Source: Pseudoluteimonas sp047602125
Lineage (GTDB): Bacteria > Pseudomonadota > Gammaproteobacteria > Xanthomonadales > Xanthomonadaceae
Length of the DNA: 64,000 nucleotides
Direction of reading: 5' to 3'
Assembly: GCA_047602125.1 (NCBI GenBank)
Contig: JASGIB010000001.1
Span: 2,356,001-2,420,000, forward strand
Shown: one piece after another, positions 33,501-40,981 of the stretch
Numbering within the stretch: the stretch's first letter is position 1
Layout of the letters: every line of letters begins with the position of its first letter
Program-made: the position numbers and the translations under genes
The notes under the pieces: generated by a model
Database searches by the model: none
Told to the model about the DNA's origin: nothing
Seen by the model: the letters and a program-made list of their open reading frames with translations, nothing else

Positions 33501-34360
33501 CGAATGGCGACATCGACCCCGGCAAGGTACCGCCGCTCAACCTGGTCTTCGACGACCTGCGCATCGGCGATGCGAAATTCGGCAGCGCGAGCGTGCGCAC
33601 GCAACAGGCGCCCGGTTCGCTGAAACTGTTGCAGTTCCAGTCGCGCGCGGCGAAGCAGGAGATCGATGCCAGCGGCGAATGGAGCGGACGCGGCGCAGCG
33701 GCCAGGACACGCGTGGACATGCTGCTGGACAGCGAGGACTTCGGCGCCTTCCTCGGCGGTTTCAGCTTCGGCGGCCAGCTCTCGCGCGGCAAGGGCCAGG
33801 CGCGGCTGCAGGCGACGTGGCCGGGAACGCCGACGGGATTGAAGCTCGCGGCGCTCGACGGCAACCTGCACATCGACGCGCACGACGGCCAGCTCACCGA
33901 AGTCGAACCCGGCGCCGGCCGCGTGCTCGGCCTGCTCAGCATCGCGCGGCTGCCGCAACGGCTCACCCTCGATTTCCGCGACCTCTTCTCCAAGGGCTTC
34001 GCCTTCAACACGCTCAAGGGCGACATCGCGCTCGGCAACGGCCAGGCGCGCAGCGACAACCTGCGCATCGACGGCCCGGCCGCGGAAATCAACATCCGCG
34101 GCGTCGCCGACATGCGCCAGGAAACCTACGACCAGACCGTCGACGTATTCCCCAAGGCCGGCAACCTGCTCACCGCGGTCGGCGCGATCGCCGGCGGACC
34201 GGTGGGCGCGGCCATCGGCGCGGCCGCGAACATGGTGCTGAAGAAACCGCTTGGCCAGCTCGCGGCCAAGACCTACCACGTCAGCGGGCCGTGGAAGCAG
34301 CCCAAGGTGGACGTGGTCGCGCGCAGCCAGGCGCAATCGCAGCCGCAGCCGAAGGATTGA
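30566..34360 (+). CDS. yhdP: YhdP family AsmA-like envelope phospholipid-transport protein
   Basis: A 1264-residue inner-membrane-anchored, periplasm-spanning protein. One N-terminal membrane helix (about residues 13-32, 'YAVAALLVAMALGAGAM') is followed by a very long beta-rich region typical of AsmA/TamB-like bridge proteins that carry phospholipids to the outer membrane. The C-terminal portion 'GQLTEVEPGAGRVLGLLSIARLPQRLTLDFRDLFSKGFAFN' is the DUF3971/AsmA-C signature. ATG 30566 is chosen over 30545 because the helix follows at the usual distance and the upstream codons lie in the repeat. The order rng-yhdP-tldD is that of E. coli. Confidence 0.94.
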   Translation: MISPMLRLRLRHARRWLGYAVAALLVAMALGAGAMSQLLPLAERHPDRIAAWLSARAGRQVAFDRVETEWTRRGPLLRVDGLRVGSGAQALVIGDAEVLVSQYAGLLPGRSFTELRVRDLDLTLERRDDGSWQVRGLPGEKAGGDPFATFERLGELQVIAAKLRVVAPALGIDAALPRVDVRLQVRGDRVRAGVRATVHGTAAPLLAALDFHRDAGDGRVYLSAKNADFAAWSPLFRIAGVRLAGGKGRAETWLDLHAHRVVAATASVAIDGMRLEGAPLANGTTTAADLGRVEGLARWGMVDGGWRVDAAKLRVGTGANAQSLDGLLLAWGRRIAVRADAVDAGPLLAVAALSDRLAPGLRAWLSVAKPQARVRKVEIAGVQGGALRARGRVEGFGFASKDGGPALSGLAGDVSGDADGMTFVPDPTATVRFDWKKGFGVVHDVKLRGTISGWREGAGWRVGTGALAIDGDGYDADVRGGMWFQGDGTRPWIDLATWIGDTSVSQAHKFWIHDVMAPSVVAWLDAALQGGAVREARALVVGDLDDWPFRNHEGRFEARARLQGATLKFQPDWPPLQNVDAQVAFIGDGMDMQGKGLLDGVGIREMHAAIEHFGQARLTVDAKGGGDASRLLALLRDSPLYKEQKETLDALSASGLADVGFALDLPFAEHQPAQIHGTVRLAGVRAADARWKLGFDDMRGAADYDAHGFDAEGLKAKYEGQPGSLSLRAGQGHVRAAGNAFEAELAASMDADALIDRAPQFAWLKPYFDGRSQWTVGVALPESQSKAAPSSLQLRSDLVGTRMTLPAPLDKDANTPLATRIDAQLPLGEGEVAVAFGNRLALRARQGKAGTGVRVVLGASSVADAPPANGLVATGRASSLDALDWAVLSRGDDSGGGLPLQRIDLSAAHLQLLGSDFRNTRVQVAPAAGGATAVQLDGDALAGAITIPRDGSAAIAGKLQRFWWHGAPAAPSANGAPDPNGDIDPGKVPPLNLVFDDLRIGDAKFGSASVRTQQAPGSLKLLQFQSRAAKQEIDASGEWSGRGAAARTRVDMLLDSEDFGAFLGGFSFGGQLSRGKGQARLQATWPGTPTGLKLAALDGNLHIDAHDGQLTEVEPGAGRVLGLLSIARLPQRLTLDFRDLFSKGFAFNTLKGDIALGNGQARSDNLRIDGPAAEINIRGVADMRQETYDQTVDVFPKAGNLLTAVGAIAGGPVGAAIGAAANMVLKKPLGQLAAKTYHVSGPWKQPKVDVVARSQAQSQPQPKD

Positions 34361-34412
34361 ATTCCGTCCTTCGCATCCGCACGTTTTCAGTTCGCAATCC
34401 GCCAGGCACGCC

Positions 34413-35855
34413 ATGACCGAATCGCTCGCCATCGCCCAATCCCGCCTGCTCGCGCCTTCCGGCCTCGACGAAAGCGGCATCGGGCGCGCGTTCTCCTCGC
34501 TGCTCGGGCCGGGCGTGGATTTCGGCGACTTCTACTTCCAGCATTCGCGCCGCGAGAGCTGGTCGATGGAGGACGGCATCGTCAAGGACGGCGCGCATTC
34601 CATCGAACAGGGCGTGGGCGTGCGCGCGATCTCCGGCGAGAAGACCGGTTTCGCCTATTCCGAGGACATCGATGCGAATGCGTTGCTCGCGGCGGCGGGT
34701 TCGGCGCGCGCCATCGCCCGCGACGGCCGCAGCCATGCGCCGCTGGCGCTGGCGCCGGTACGCGCGCCGACGCTGTATCCCGCGCTGGATCCGGTCGAGG
34801 CGCTCGGCAACGCCGAAAAGGTCGAGGCGCTGCGCCGCATCGACAAGCTGCTGCGCGCCGCCGACCCGCGGGTGAAGCAGGTGATGGTCGGGCTCAGCGC
34901 CAATGTCGACACCGTGCTGGTCGCGCGCAGCGACGGCGTGCTCGCCAGCGACGTGCGCCCGCTGGTGCGCATGAACGTGCAGGTGATCGTCGAACAGGAC
35001 GGCCGGCGCGAATCCGGCTACGCCGGTTTCGGAGGGCGTTATTCGTATGCGGAACTGCTCGCGAACGGGCAGCCCGAGAAATTCGCGCGCGAGGCGCTGC
35101 GCCAGGCGCTGGTGAACCTCGAAGCCATCGCCGCGCCCGCGGGCGTGATGCCGGTGGTGCTCGGCAATGGCTGGCCCGGCGTGCTGCTGCACGAAGCGGT
35201 GGGCCACGGGCTGGAAGGCGACTTCAACCGCAAGGGCACTTCGACCTACGCGGGACGCATGGGCCAGCGCGTGGCCTCGCCCGGCGTCACCATCGTCGAC
35301 GACGGCACGCTGGATGGGCGGCGCGGTTCGCTCAACGTCGACGACGAAGGCACGCCGACGTCCTGCACCACGCTGATCGAGGACGGCGTGCTGGTCGGTT
35401 ACATGCAGGACACCTTGAACGCGCGGTTGATGAGCGTGGCGCCCACCGGCAACGGCCGCCGCGAATCCTTCGCGCACCTGGTGATGCCGCGCATGACCAA
35501 CACCTACATGCGCGCCGGCACGCACGATCCGGAGGAGATGATCCGCTCGGTGAAGCGCGGCCTGTACGCAGTGAATTTCGGCGGGGGCCAGGTCGACATC
35601 ACCAGCGGCAAGTACGTGTTCTCCGCGACCGAGGCCTACCTGATCGAGGACGGGAAAATCACCGCGCCGGTGAAGGGCGCGACCCTGATCGGCAATGGCC
35701 CGGAAACCATGCAGCGGGTCAGCATGATCGGCAACGACCTCGCGCTGGACGATGGCGTCGGCACCTGCGGCAAGGACGGGCAGAGCGTCCCGGTCGGCGT
35801 GGGCCAACCCTCGCTGCTGATCAGCGAACTGACCGTCGGCGGAACGCAGGCGTGA
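34413..35855 (+). CDS. tldD: Metalloprotease subunit TldD
   Basis: A 480-residue subunit of the TldD-TldE (PmbA) protease that degrades unfolded peptides and matures some peptide natural products. The zinc site HEAVGHGLEGD is at about residues 262-272, and the family ending '..GVG.CGKDGQ.VPVGVGQPSLLISELTVGGT' is complete. The inactive partner pmbA lies 670 bases downstream in the same direction, separated by a palindromic repeat and darP on the opposite strand. ATG 34413 begins just before the family's usual N-terminus. It is 52 bases after yhdP. Confidence 0.97.
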   Translation: MTESLAIAQSRLLAPSGLDESGIGRAFSSLLGPGVDFGDFYFQHSRRESWSMEDGIVKDGAHSIEQGVGVRAISGEKTGFAYSEDIDANALLAAAGSARAIARDGRSHAPLALAPVRAPTLYPALDPVEALGNAEKVEALRRIDKLLRAADPRVKQVMVGLSANVDTVLVARSDGVLASDVRPLVRMNVQVIVEQDGRRESGYAGFGGRYSYAELLANGQPEKFAREALRQALVNLEAIAAPAGVMPVVLGNGWPGVLLHEAVGHGLEGDFNRKGTSTYAGRMGQRVASPGVTIVDDGTLDGRRGSLNVDDEGTPTSCTTLIEDGVLVGYMQDTLNARLMSVAPTGNGRRESFAHLVMPRMTNTYMRAGTHDPEEMIRSVKRGLYAVNFGGGQVDITSGKYVFSATEAYLIEDGKITAPVKGATLIGNGPETMQRVSMIGNDLALDDGVGTCGKDGQSVPVGVGQPSLLISELTVGGTQA

Positions 35856-35871
35856 TGGCTGTATGGCTCCA

Positions 35872-35934
35872 TGTAGGAGCGACGGAAGTCGCGACAGTCC
35901 CGCGTGAATGGTCGCGACTTCCGTCGCTCCTACA
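35872..35934. repeat. GTAG-type palindromic extragenic repeat (REP/SMAG-like)
   Basis: A perfect 24-base inverted repeat (35872-35895 against 35911-35934) with a 15-base loop. Each arm begins TGTAGGAGCGACGG and contains GTCGCGAC. The GTAG-headed arm is the hallmark of REP elements in Stenotrophomonas/Xanthomonas relatives. It lies between the convergent stops of tldD and darP, where it may also act as a transcription block. Only one copy is seen in the window. Confidence 0.85.
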
Positions 35935-35941
35935 AGGGCGA

Positions 35942-36478
35942 TCAGGAGTTTTCTTCGCCCGATTCGCCCAGCAACGCATGCACCGCGCGATACAACTCGC
36001 GGAACGCGCGCGGCGGTTTGTGCTTGGCGCGTTCGTCCAGCGCATTGCGCACCAGCTGCCGCAATTGCTGCCGATCCGCGTTCGGATATTCGCCGAGCAG
36101 TTCGCCCAGCGCGGCGTCGCCACCGTCGAGCAGGCGTTCGCGCAGGCTTTCGGCGCGATGCATGCGCGCGGTTTCGCGCTTGGCCGCCTCGCCGCCGGCA
36201 TCGAGCGCGTCGCGGATCGCATCCAGCGCTTCGTCGTCCTCGCGCCGCATCTGCTTGGCGAGGAACGCGGTCTGGCGCTTGCGCGCGACGTGCGCGGTGA
36301 TGCGCCGGGTCTCGACGATGTGCGGCAGCAGGCCTTCCGGAATCGGCAGCCGCCCGAGCTGGGCATCGCTCAGCGCCGCCAGTTTTTCCGCCAGCGCGAG
36401 CACGTCCAGCGCGTCGCGCCGCTGCTGGCTGCGGCTGGGGGCGAAAAATTCGCCGTTGTCTTCGTCGCGTCCGCGCAT
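35942..36478 (-). CDS. darP: Ribosome biogenesis factor DarP (YjgA, DUF615)
   Basis: A 178-residue helical protein of the DUF615/YjgA family that associates with 50S precursors and promotes peptidyl-transferase-centre folding. 'SRSQQRRDALDVLALAEKLAALSDAQL', 'HIVETRRITAHVARKRQTAFLAKQMRREDD' and 'QLRQLVRNA' are the conserved blocks. ATG 36478 gives the usual Xanthomonad N-terminus MRGRDED; starting at 36532 or 36523 would overlap the divergent pmbA start. The C-terminal 'GESGEENS' is acidic. The darP-pmbA divergent pair is a conserved arrangement. Confidence 0.93.
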   Translation of the reverse strand: MRGRDEDNGEFFAPSRSQQRRDALDVLALAEKLAALSDAQLGRLPIPEGLLPHIVETRRITAHVARKRQTAFLAKQMRREDDEALDAIRDALDAGGEAAKRETARMHRAESLRERLLDGGDAALGELLGEYPNADRQQLRQLVRNALDERAKHKPPRAFRELYRAVHALLGESGEENS

Positions 36479-36522
36479 GCGGGCCTTCGTTTCCGTGCCA
36501 ATCGAGTTGCGAGGATAAGTCA

Positions 36523-37890
36523 TTGAACGCACTTTCCACCGCCGTCGACAGCGTGGCCCGGCTCGAGGCGCTTGAAGGCATCGCCGGGCAATTGCTGGAA
36601 CGCGCGCGCCGCGCCGGCGCCGACCAGGCCGAGGTCAGTTGCTCCGAGGACACCGGGCTGGAGGTGAACGTGCGCATGGGCGCGGTGGACACGGTCGAAG
36701 CCACGCGCGACCGCGGCATCGCCGTCACCGTGTACTTCGGCAAGCGCAAGGGCAGCGCCAGCACCGCCGACCTGCGCGAGGACAGCCTCGCCGCGACCGT
36801 CGAACAGGCCTGCGCGATCGCGCGCCACACCGAGGACGACGCGGCCGCCGGCCTCGCCGATGCGGAACGGATGGCGCGCGAGCCGGCTTCGGGCTGGCCC
36901 GACTACGACGCCTGGCATCCGTGGGCACTGGATGCCGAGCGCGCGATCGACCTCGCCATCGCCTGCGAGCAGGCCGGGCGCGATTTCGATGCGCGCATCG
37001 CCAATTCCGACGGCGCTTCGGTTTCGACCGGCACCTCGCTGGCCGTGTACGCGAATTCGCACGGGTTCCGCGGGCGCGAACGCGGCACCCACCATTCGCT
37101 CGGGTGCGCGCTGATCGCCGGGCAGGGCGACGCGATGCAGCGCGACGGCTGGTACAGCACCGCGCTGGCGCCCGAAGACCTCGAATCCGCGGCATCGATC
37201 GGTCGCGAAGCCGCGCAGCGCACGTTGGCGCGGATGGCGCCGCGGCAATTGCCGACCGGCGCGGTGCCGGTGCTGTTCGCCGCGGAAGTCGCGCGTTCGC
37301 TGGTCGGGCACCTGGTCGGCGCGGTCTCCGGCGGTGCCTTGTACCGGCGCGCCAGTTTCCTGCTCGATGCCGCCGGCACGCGCGTGTTCCCCGACTGGTT
37401 CGCCATCGACGAGGATCCGTTCCTGCCGCGCGGCTTCCGTTCCGCCGCGTTCGATGCCGAGGGAGTGGCCACGCATGCTTCGCCATTGGTCGCCGATGGC
37501 GTGCTGCAGCGTTACGTGCTGGGCAGCTATTCCGCCCGCAAGCTCGGCCTGGCCACCACCGCCAACGCGGGCGGGGTGCACAACCTCATGGTGAAGCCGA
37601 ATGCCGGCGACCTCCCCGTGTTGCTGCGCAGCATGGGTCGCGGCCTGCTGGTCACCGAATTGATGGGGCAGGGCGTCAACGCCGTCACCGGCGATTACTC
37701 CCGCGGCGCCGCCGGGTTCTGGATCGAAGGCGGGGAAATCGCCTTCCCGGTGGACGGCGTCACGATTGCCGGCAATTTGCGCGACATGTTCGCCGCGATC
37801 GAGGCCGTGGGCAGCGACGTTGATCCGCGTTCCCACCTGCGCACCGGTTCCGTCCTGGTCGGGCGGATGACCGTGGCCGGGGCCGATTGA
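36523..37890 (+). CDS. pmbA: Metalloprotease-associated subunit PmbA (TldE)
   Basis: A 455-residue partner of TldD. It has the PmbA/TldE fold ('DQAEVSCSEDTGLEVNVRMGAVDTVEATRDRGIAVTVYFGKRKG', 'VPVLFAAEVARSLVGHLVGAVSGGALYR') but lacks the HExxxH zinc site, as TldE proteins do, and ends '..GSVLVGRMTVAG'. TTG 36523 follows a GAGGATA Shine-Dalgarno at 36511-36517. It shares an approximately 44-base divergent control region with darP. Together with tldD at 34413 it would form the TldD2E2 protease. Confidence 0.95.
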   Translation: MNALSTAVDSVARLEALEGIAGQLLERARRAGADQAEVSCSEDTGLEVNVRMGAVDTVEATRDRGIAVTVYFGKRKGSASTADLREDSLAATVEQACAIARHTEDDAAAGLADAERMAREPASGWPDYDAWHPWALDAERAIDLAIACEQAGRDFDARIANSDGASVSTGTSLAVYANSHGFRGRERGTHHSLGCALIAGQGDAMQRDGWYSTALAPEDLESAASIGREAAQRTLARMAPRQLPTGAVPVLFAAEVARSLVGHLVGAVSGGALYRRASFLLDAAGTRVFPDWFAIDEDPFLPRGFRSAAFDAEGVATHASPLVADGVLQRYVLGSYSARKLGLATTANAGGVHNLMVKPNAGDLPVLLRSMGRGLLVTELMGQGVNAVTGDYSRGAAGFWIEGGEIAFPVDGVTIAGNLRDMFAAIEAVGSDVDPRSHLRTGSVLVGRMTVAGAD

Positions 37891-37946
37891 CGTTATATTC
37901 CCCGAAGCCGCGGGCGCCGCGGCGTGACCACGGGGAACACCACACC

Positions 37947-38297
37947 ATGAGCGATATCGAAACCGCTGCCGCGTCGCAGGAAGACCGCACGCTGGCGATG
38001 TTGACCCACCTGTCGGGGATCATCCTCGGCTTCATCGTTCCGCTGGTGATCTGGCTGGTGAACAAGGACAAGTCCGACAAGGGCTGGTTGAACGACCAGG
38101 CCAAGGAAGCGCTGAATTTCCAGATCACGATCCTGATCGGCTACATCGCCGGCACGGTGCTCACGATCATCCTGATCGGCCCGCTGATCTCGCTGGCCGC
38201 GTGGGTGGTGAGCGTGATCTTCAGCATCATCGCCGGCCTCAAGGCAAACGAAGGCGTGGCCTACCGCTATCCCTTCGCGATCCGCCTGATCAAGTAA
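37947..38297 (+). CDS. DUF4870 family small membrane protein
   Basis: A 116-residue protein with a short polar N-terminus and three membrane helices: 'LTHLSGIILGFIVPLVIWL', 'ITILIGYIAGTVLTIILIG' and the last ending '..IIAGLKANEGVAYRYPFAIRLI'. The DUF4870 (Tic20-like) signature includes 'DKSDKGWLNDQAKEALNFQ'. Function is unknown. A TATATT -10-like element at 37894-37899 and a GGGGAACACC stretch before ATG 37947 suggest its own promoter and ribosome-binding site. A second paralogue lies 110 bases downstream. Confidence 0.88.
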   Translation: MSDIETAAASQEDRTLAMLTHLSGIILGFIVPLVIWLVNKDKSDKGWLNDQAKEALNFQITILIGYIAGTVLTIILIGPLISLAAWVVSVIFSIIAGLKANEGVAYRYPFAIRLIK

Positions 38298-38406
38298 CTG
38301 CGCGATTCCGCCGCCGATGGCCCGGCATGGGCCATCGGTTGGCTTGCGCGGCGGGCAAACGCCCACATCATCGTCGGTACCCGGAACCTTCCGGCGGAGA
38401 AAGACG

Positions 38407-38847
38407 ATGAACGCGAACCCCGAAACCCTGTCCCCGACCGCCAGCGACCGCCACTGGGCCGTCGCCGCGCCCATCGCCGCGCTGGCCGCGGCCGCGTTGA
38501 CGCACTGGTTCGCCGGCGTCGCCGGCACGCTTGCCGCGCTCGCGGTGTGGATGCTGGTCCGCGACAAGTCCGCGTTCGCCGGCGCGCACGCGCGCGAGGC
38601 CGCGAACTTCAACCTCAGCATGTTCCTCTACGCCTGCGCCGCGGGCGTGATCGGCATCGTGCTGGTCGGCGCCACCGTTCTCACCCTCGGCATCGGTGCG
38701 CTGGTCACCGTGCCCGCCGGCATCGTGCTGTTGTGCGTGATCGCCGCCATCGCATTGATGTGGCTGGTCTGCAGCATCATCGCCGCGGTCAAGGCCTGGG
38801 ACGGAAAGGCCTATCGCTACCCGCTGACGATGCGCTTGCTCGGTTGA
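38407..38847 (+). CDS. DUF4870 family membrane protein, second copy
   Basis: A 146-residue divergent paralogue of the preceding protein, with four hydrophobic segments. It has 'DKSAFAGAHAREAANFNLSMFLYACAAG' in place of the DUF4870 signature and ends '..IIAAVKAWDGKAYRYPLTMRLLG', matching the end of its neighbour. The longer N-terminus carries an extra helix (residues 18-35 and 37-50). A GGAGAAAGACG Shine-Dalgarno (38395-38405) decides ATG 38407. A terminator follows at 38855. The tandem arrangement suggests duplication and possibly hetero-oligomers. Confidence 0.8.
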   Translation: MNANPETLSPTASDRHWAVAAPIAALAAAALTHWFAGVAGTLAALAVWMLVRDKSAFAGAHAREAANFNLSMFLYACAAGVIGIVLVGATVLTLGIGALVTVPAGIVLLCVIAAIALMWLVCSIIAAVKAWDGKAYRYPLTMRLLG

Positions 38848-38854
38848 AGCGAAA

Positions 38855-38876
38855 AAGGGCGCCGCGAGGCGCCCTT
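38855..38876. terminator. Bidirectional terminator between DUF4870 gene and first four-Cys gene
   Basis: A 9-base stem AAGGGCGCC/GGCGCCCTT with a GCGA loop. A five-A run on the left becomes U5 for the minus-strand gene ending at 38897; CGTTT follows on the plus side. The same stem recurs at 39521-39538 and 40197-40219. Confidence 0.88.
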
Positions 38877-38896
38877 CGTTTCGAGAGTTTGGGCGC

Positions 38897-39445
38897 TCAG
38901 GTTCCGATTTCGTAATTGAAGTTCGTGACGAGCGTGTCGATCGCCGTCTGCGGTGGCAGGTTGCAGGTCACGGAGAGGTTCGCGCTTCCCGTGATCGGGT
39001 TACCGTTCGTGCCGCCGAAGTCCGCGCCCAGCCAAGACAATTGTCCAGCGCCTGACGCGGGTATGTCAGCGGTCTTTGCCGAGTAGACCGGCGGGATACC
39101 GAGGGTCTGAATTCCGGTTACAGCCGTGCAGCTCACGTTGTTGTGCGCGAGTCCGTCCAGTGAGTAGAGGGTCAGATAGAAACCGAGAACGGGCGAGGCA
39201 TTCGAGGTGCTGGGCGTGATGGAAAACGGGCAGATCACGAAACTGCTGGTCGTGGCGGATTCGTTGCGGGCGCCGGTGGCCTTGGGGCGGAACTTGGTGT
39301 CCGTGGTCGGAATGCTGAGCTGGCAATTGCCCCCGGTCATGACCGAGTATTGAGTGGTGGTGGCGGAATTCGCCGCAGGCGTGACACTCAAGCCTAAGGC
39401 GATGGCCATGCACGCGTAGAGCGGAATACGCATCGTTTTCTCCAT
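38897..39445 (-). CDS. Secreted four-cysteine protein, tandem family member 1
   Basis: A 182-residue exported protein of unknown function. The start MEKTMRI (ATG 39445, or MRI at 39433) leads into a signal peptide cleaved near NSA-TTT. The mature domain is Thr/Ser/Asn-rich and beta-predicted, with conserved blocks 'CQLSIPTT', 'PKATGARNES', 'FVICPF', 'VSCTAVTG', 'ADFGGT' and 'VTCNLPPQTAI'. The four cysteines are shared by all three copies and imply two disulfides. It is closest to the copy at 39561-40121, including flanking DNA. It could be a surface or pilus-like structural protein or a secreted effector, but nothing in the sequence proves this. Confidence 0.8.
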   Translation of the reverse strand: MEKTMRIPLYACMAIALGLSVTPAANSATTTQYSVMTGGNCQLSIPTTDTKFRPKATGARNESATTSSFVICPFSITPSTSNASPVLGFYLTLYSLDGLAHNNVSCTAVTGIQTLGIPPVYSAKTADIPASGAGQLSWLGADFGGTNGNPITGSANLSVTCNLPPQTAIDTLVTNFNYEIGT

Positions 39446-39520
39446 GTGTCGACATGCCGGCCGGAATGGCGGCATCGATTGTAAGAACGCGGATCCGGAT
39501 AGGTTTCGGCCAAACGAAAA

Positions 39521-39538
39521 GGGCGCCGCGAGGCGCCC
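39521..39538 (-). terminator. Terminator of four-Cys gene 2
   Basis: A stem GGGCGCC/GGCGCCC with a GCGA loop. On the minus strand it is followed by TTTTCGTTT. It lies 22 bases past the stop at 39561. The flanking bases 'tttcggccaaacga' are repeated before the terminator at 40197. Confidence 0.88.
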
Positions 39539-39560
39539 GTTTGCAGTTCGAATCAGACCC

Positions 39561-40121
39561 TCATTGTCCCACGTCGTACGAGTAGGGTGCCTGCAGGAAG
39601 CTGATGGCCGTTTGCGGTGTGAGACTACAGGTCACGCTGCTCAGCACGCTGCCGACGATCGGATCACCTTCCGTTCCACCGAAGTCCGCGGCTGTCCAGG
39701 TAAAGAGCTGGCCGAGGGGCGTATCGCTGCTGTCGACGGATTCGCTCTTGGAAGAATAGATGAGCGGGGCCATTGGATAATCGTATGCACCGACGACCGC
39801 GGTGCAGGTGACTAGGTGCGGCGCGCCGTTGATCGAATAAACCGCGGCAATCAATTGCGTGAACATGTTGTTATTAGACGCCACCGGATTCGCGATCGGG
39901 CAGTACACGAAGTTGCTGACGGTGGTGGATTCGTTGCGGAAACCGGTGGCCTTGGGCCGCACTCCGGTATTGGTGGTCGGAATGCTGAGTTGGCAACTCC
40001 CGCCCGGGACCGCGATGCTCGCACCTGCCGTGGCGGCGTAGATAACGGGCGAGACGGTCAGTCCCCATGCAATGGCGGCGGCAATGCTTGCGTATAGCAG
40101 AATGCGCATCGTCTTCTCCAT
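39561..40121 (-). CDS. Secreted four-cysteine protein, tandem family member 2
   Basis: A 186-residue paralogue of the gene at 38897. It starts MEKTMRI like copy 1 (ATG 40121; MRI at 40109 is the alternative), with a signal peptide cleaved near IYA-ATA. It keeps 'CQLSIPTT', 'PKATGFRNES', 'FVYCPI', 'VTCTAVVG', 'ADFGGT' and 'VTCSLTPQTAI'. The roughly 75 bases upstream of the start match those upstream of copy 1, so the duplicated unit included the promoter/leader and the preceding terminator. The longer frame to 40325 overlaps copy 3 and is not used. Confidence 0.8.
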   Translation of the reverse strand: MEKTMRILLYASIAAAIAWGLTVSPVIYAATAGASIAVPGGSCQLSIPTTNTGVRPKATGFRNESTTVSNFVYCPIANPVASNNNMFTQLIAAVYSINGAPHLVTCTAVVGAYDYPMAPLIYSSKSESVDSSDTPLGQLFTWTAADFGGTEGDPIVGSVLSSVTCSLTPQTAISFLQAPYSYDVGQ

Positions 40122-40196
40122 GTGGTCGAGACACCAGCCGAAATGGCAGTGTCGATTGTGAAAACGCCGATCGGGCTGGCTTTCGGCCAAACGAGG

Positions 40197-40219
40197 AAGG
40201 GCGCCGCGAGGGCGCCCTT
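40197..40219 (-). terminator. Terminator of four-Cys gene 3
   Basis: A stem AAGGGCGCC/GGCGCCCTT with a 5-base loop, 21 bases after the stop at 40241. On the minus strand it is followed by a short pyrimidine tail (CCTCGTTT). Confidence 0.82.
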
Positions 40220-40240
40220 CGATGCGAACCGCCGGTGGAA

Positions 40241-40786
40241 TCAATTCCCCAACTGCGGGTTGTATTTCGCGTACAGCAGACCGATCGCCGTCTGCGGCGG
40301 CAGGTTGCAGGTCACGGTGGTCCATGCGCTGCCCTGGATCCCCGCGCCGGCCGTTCCGCCGAAATCGCCCGCGTTCCAGGTCGCGACCGCGCCCGTGGTC
40401 GTGGTGGGCAGGCTGGTGGTTTTGGAGGAGTACGTCGCGGGGACGTAGCGATTCAGCGAACCGATGACGGTGGTGCAGGCCACGGAGTGCGTCTGCCCGT
40501 CCAGCGAATAGAGGGTGACGTTCATTTCCGTCACCACGCCGCCGTCGATTGGAACCGGCGACAGCGAGAACGGACAGACCACGAAGATGCCGGTGGTCGT
40601 TGATTCGTTGCGGCCGCCGGTGGCCTTGGAAACGAAATCGGGATTGGTATTGGTGCCGGCCGGCTTGCAGATCGAACCGGAGATGGTGAGGTACTGGTTG
40701 CCTGTCGCCGACCGGGCCGCCGGCGTCGCGGCAAGGCCAAACACGGCGACAAGACAGGCCAGGCCCGTGGAGAACGAAGTACGCAT
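40241..40786 (-). CDS. Secreted four-cysteine protein, tandem family member 3
   Basis: A 181-residue, more divergent paralogue. It has a signal peptide (MRTSF start at 40786, cleavage near RSA-TGN) and conserved blocks 'SKATGGRNES', 'FVVCPF', 'LYSLDG', 'ACTTVIG', 'GDFGGT' and 'VTCNLPPQTAI'. The first cysteine block is 'ICKPAGTNT' rather than CQLSIPTT. An AGGGGG Shine-Dalgarno precedes ATG 40786. Its leader contains a CCCGCC/GGCGGG hairpin at 40815-40830 that is absent from the other two copies, suggesting it is the ancestral or first-transcribed copy. Confidence 0.8.
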   Translation of the reverse strand: MRTSFSTGLACLVAVFGLAATPAARSATGNQYLTISGSICKPAGTNTNPDFVSKATGGRNESTTTGIFVVCPFSLSPVPIDGGVVTEMNVTLYSLDGQTHSVACTTVIGSLNRYVPATYSSKTTSLPTTTTGAVATWNAGDFGGTAGAGIQGSAWTTVTCNLPPQTAIGLLYAKYNPQLGN

Positions 40787-40981
40787 TGAAACCCCCTGTG
40801 GTTTTTTGCGGATTCCCGCCTTGCGGCGGGTGTGGATGCGTGCACGGAATGTGACGCAGTCCACATTTTGCCGACCGTCGGCGGGCAGGGGGTTAATTCC
40901 GCGTGTGGGGAAATCCGCCCGGGTATCGCCCGTTCATCAAGCGCCCGCCGCGACATCCACATTCAGCATGTTCAGGCTTTC

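Noticed and set aside
30524..34480. 1318-codon minus-strand frame opposite yhdP
   Set aside because: Shadow of yhdP: Arg/Ala/His-rich, no signal peptide or domain, and it would run through the intergenic repeat.
37887..37899. TTGACG plus TATATT before the first DUF4870 gene as a paired promoter
   Set aside because: The two hexamers are almost adjacent, so they cannot be a -35/-10 pair; only TATATT may function as a -10 and it was kept as a remark.
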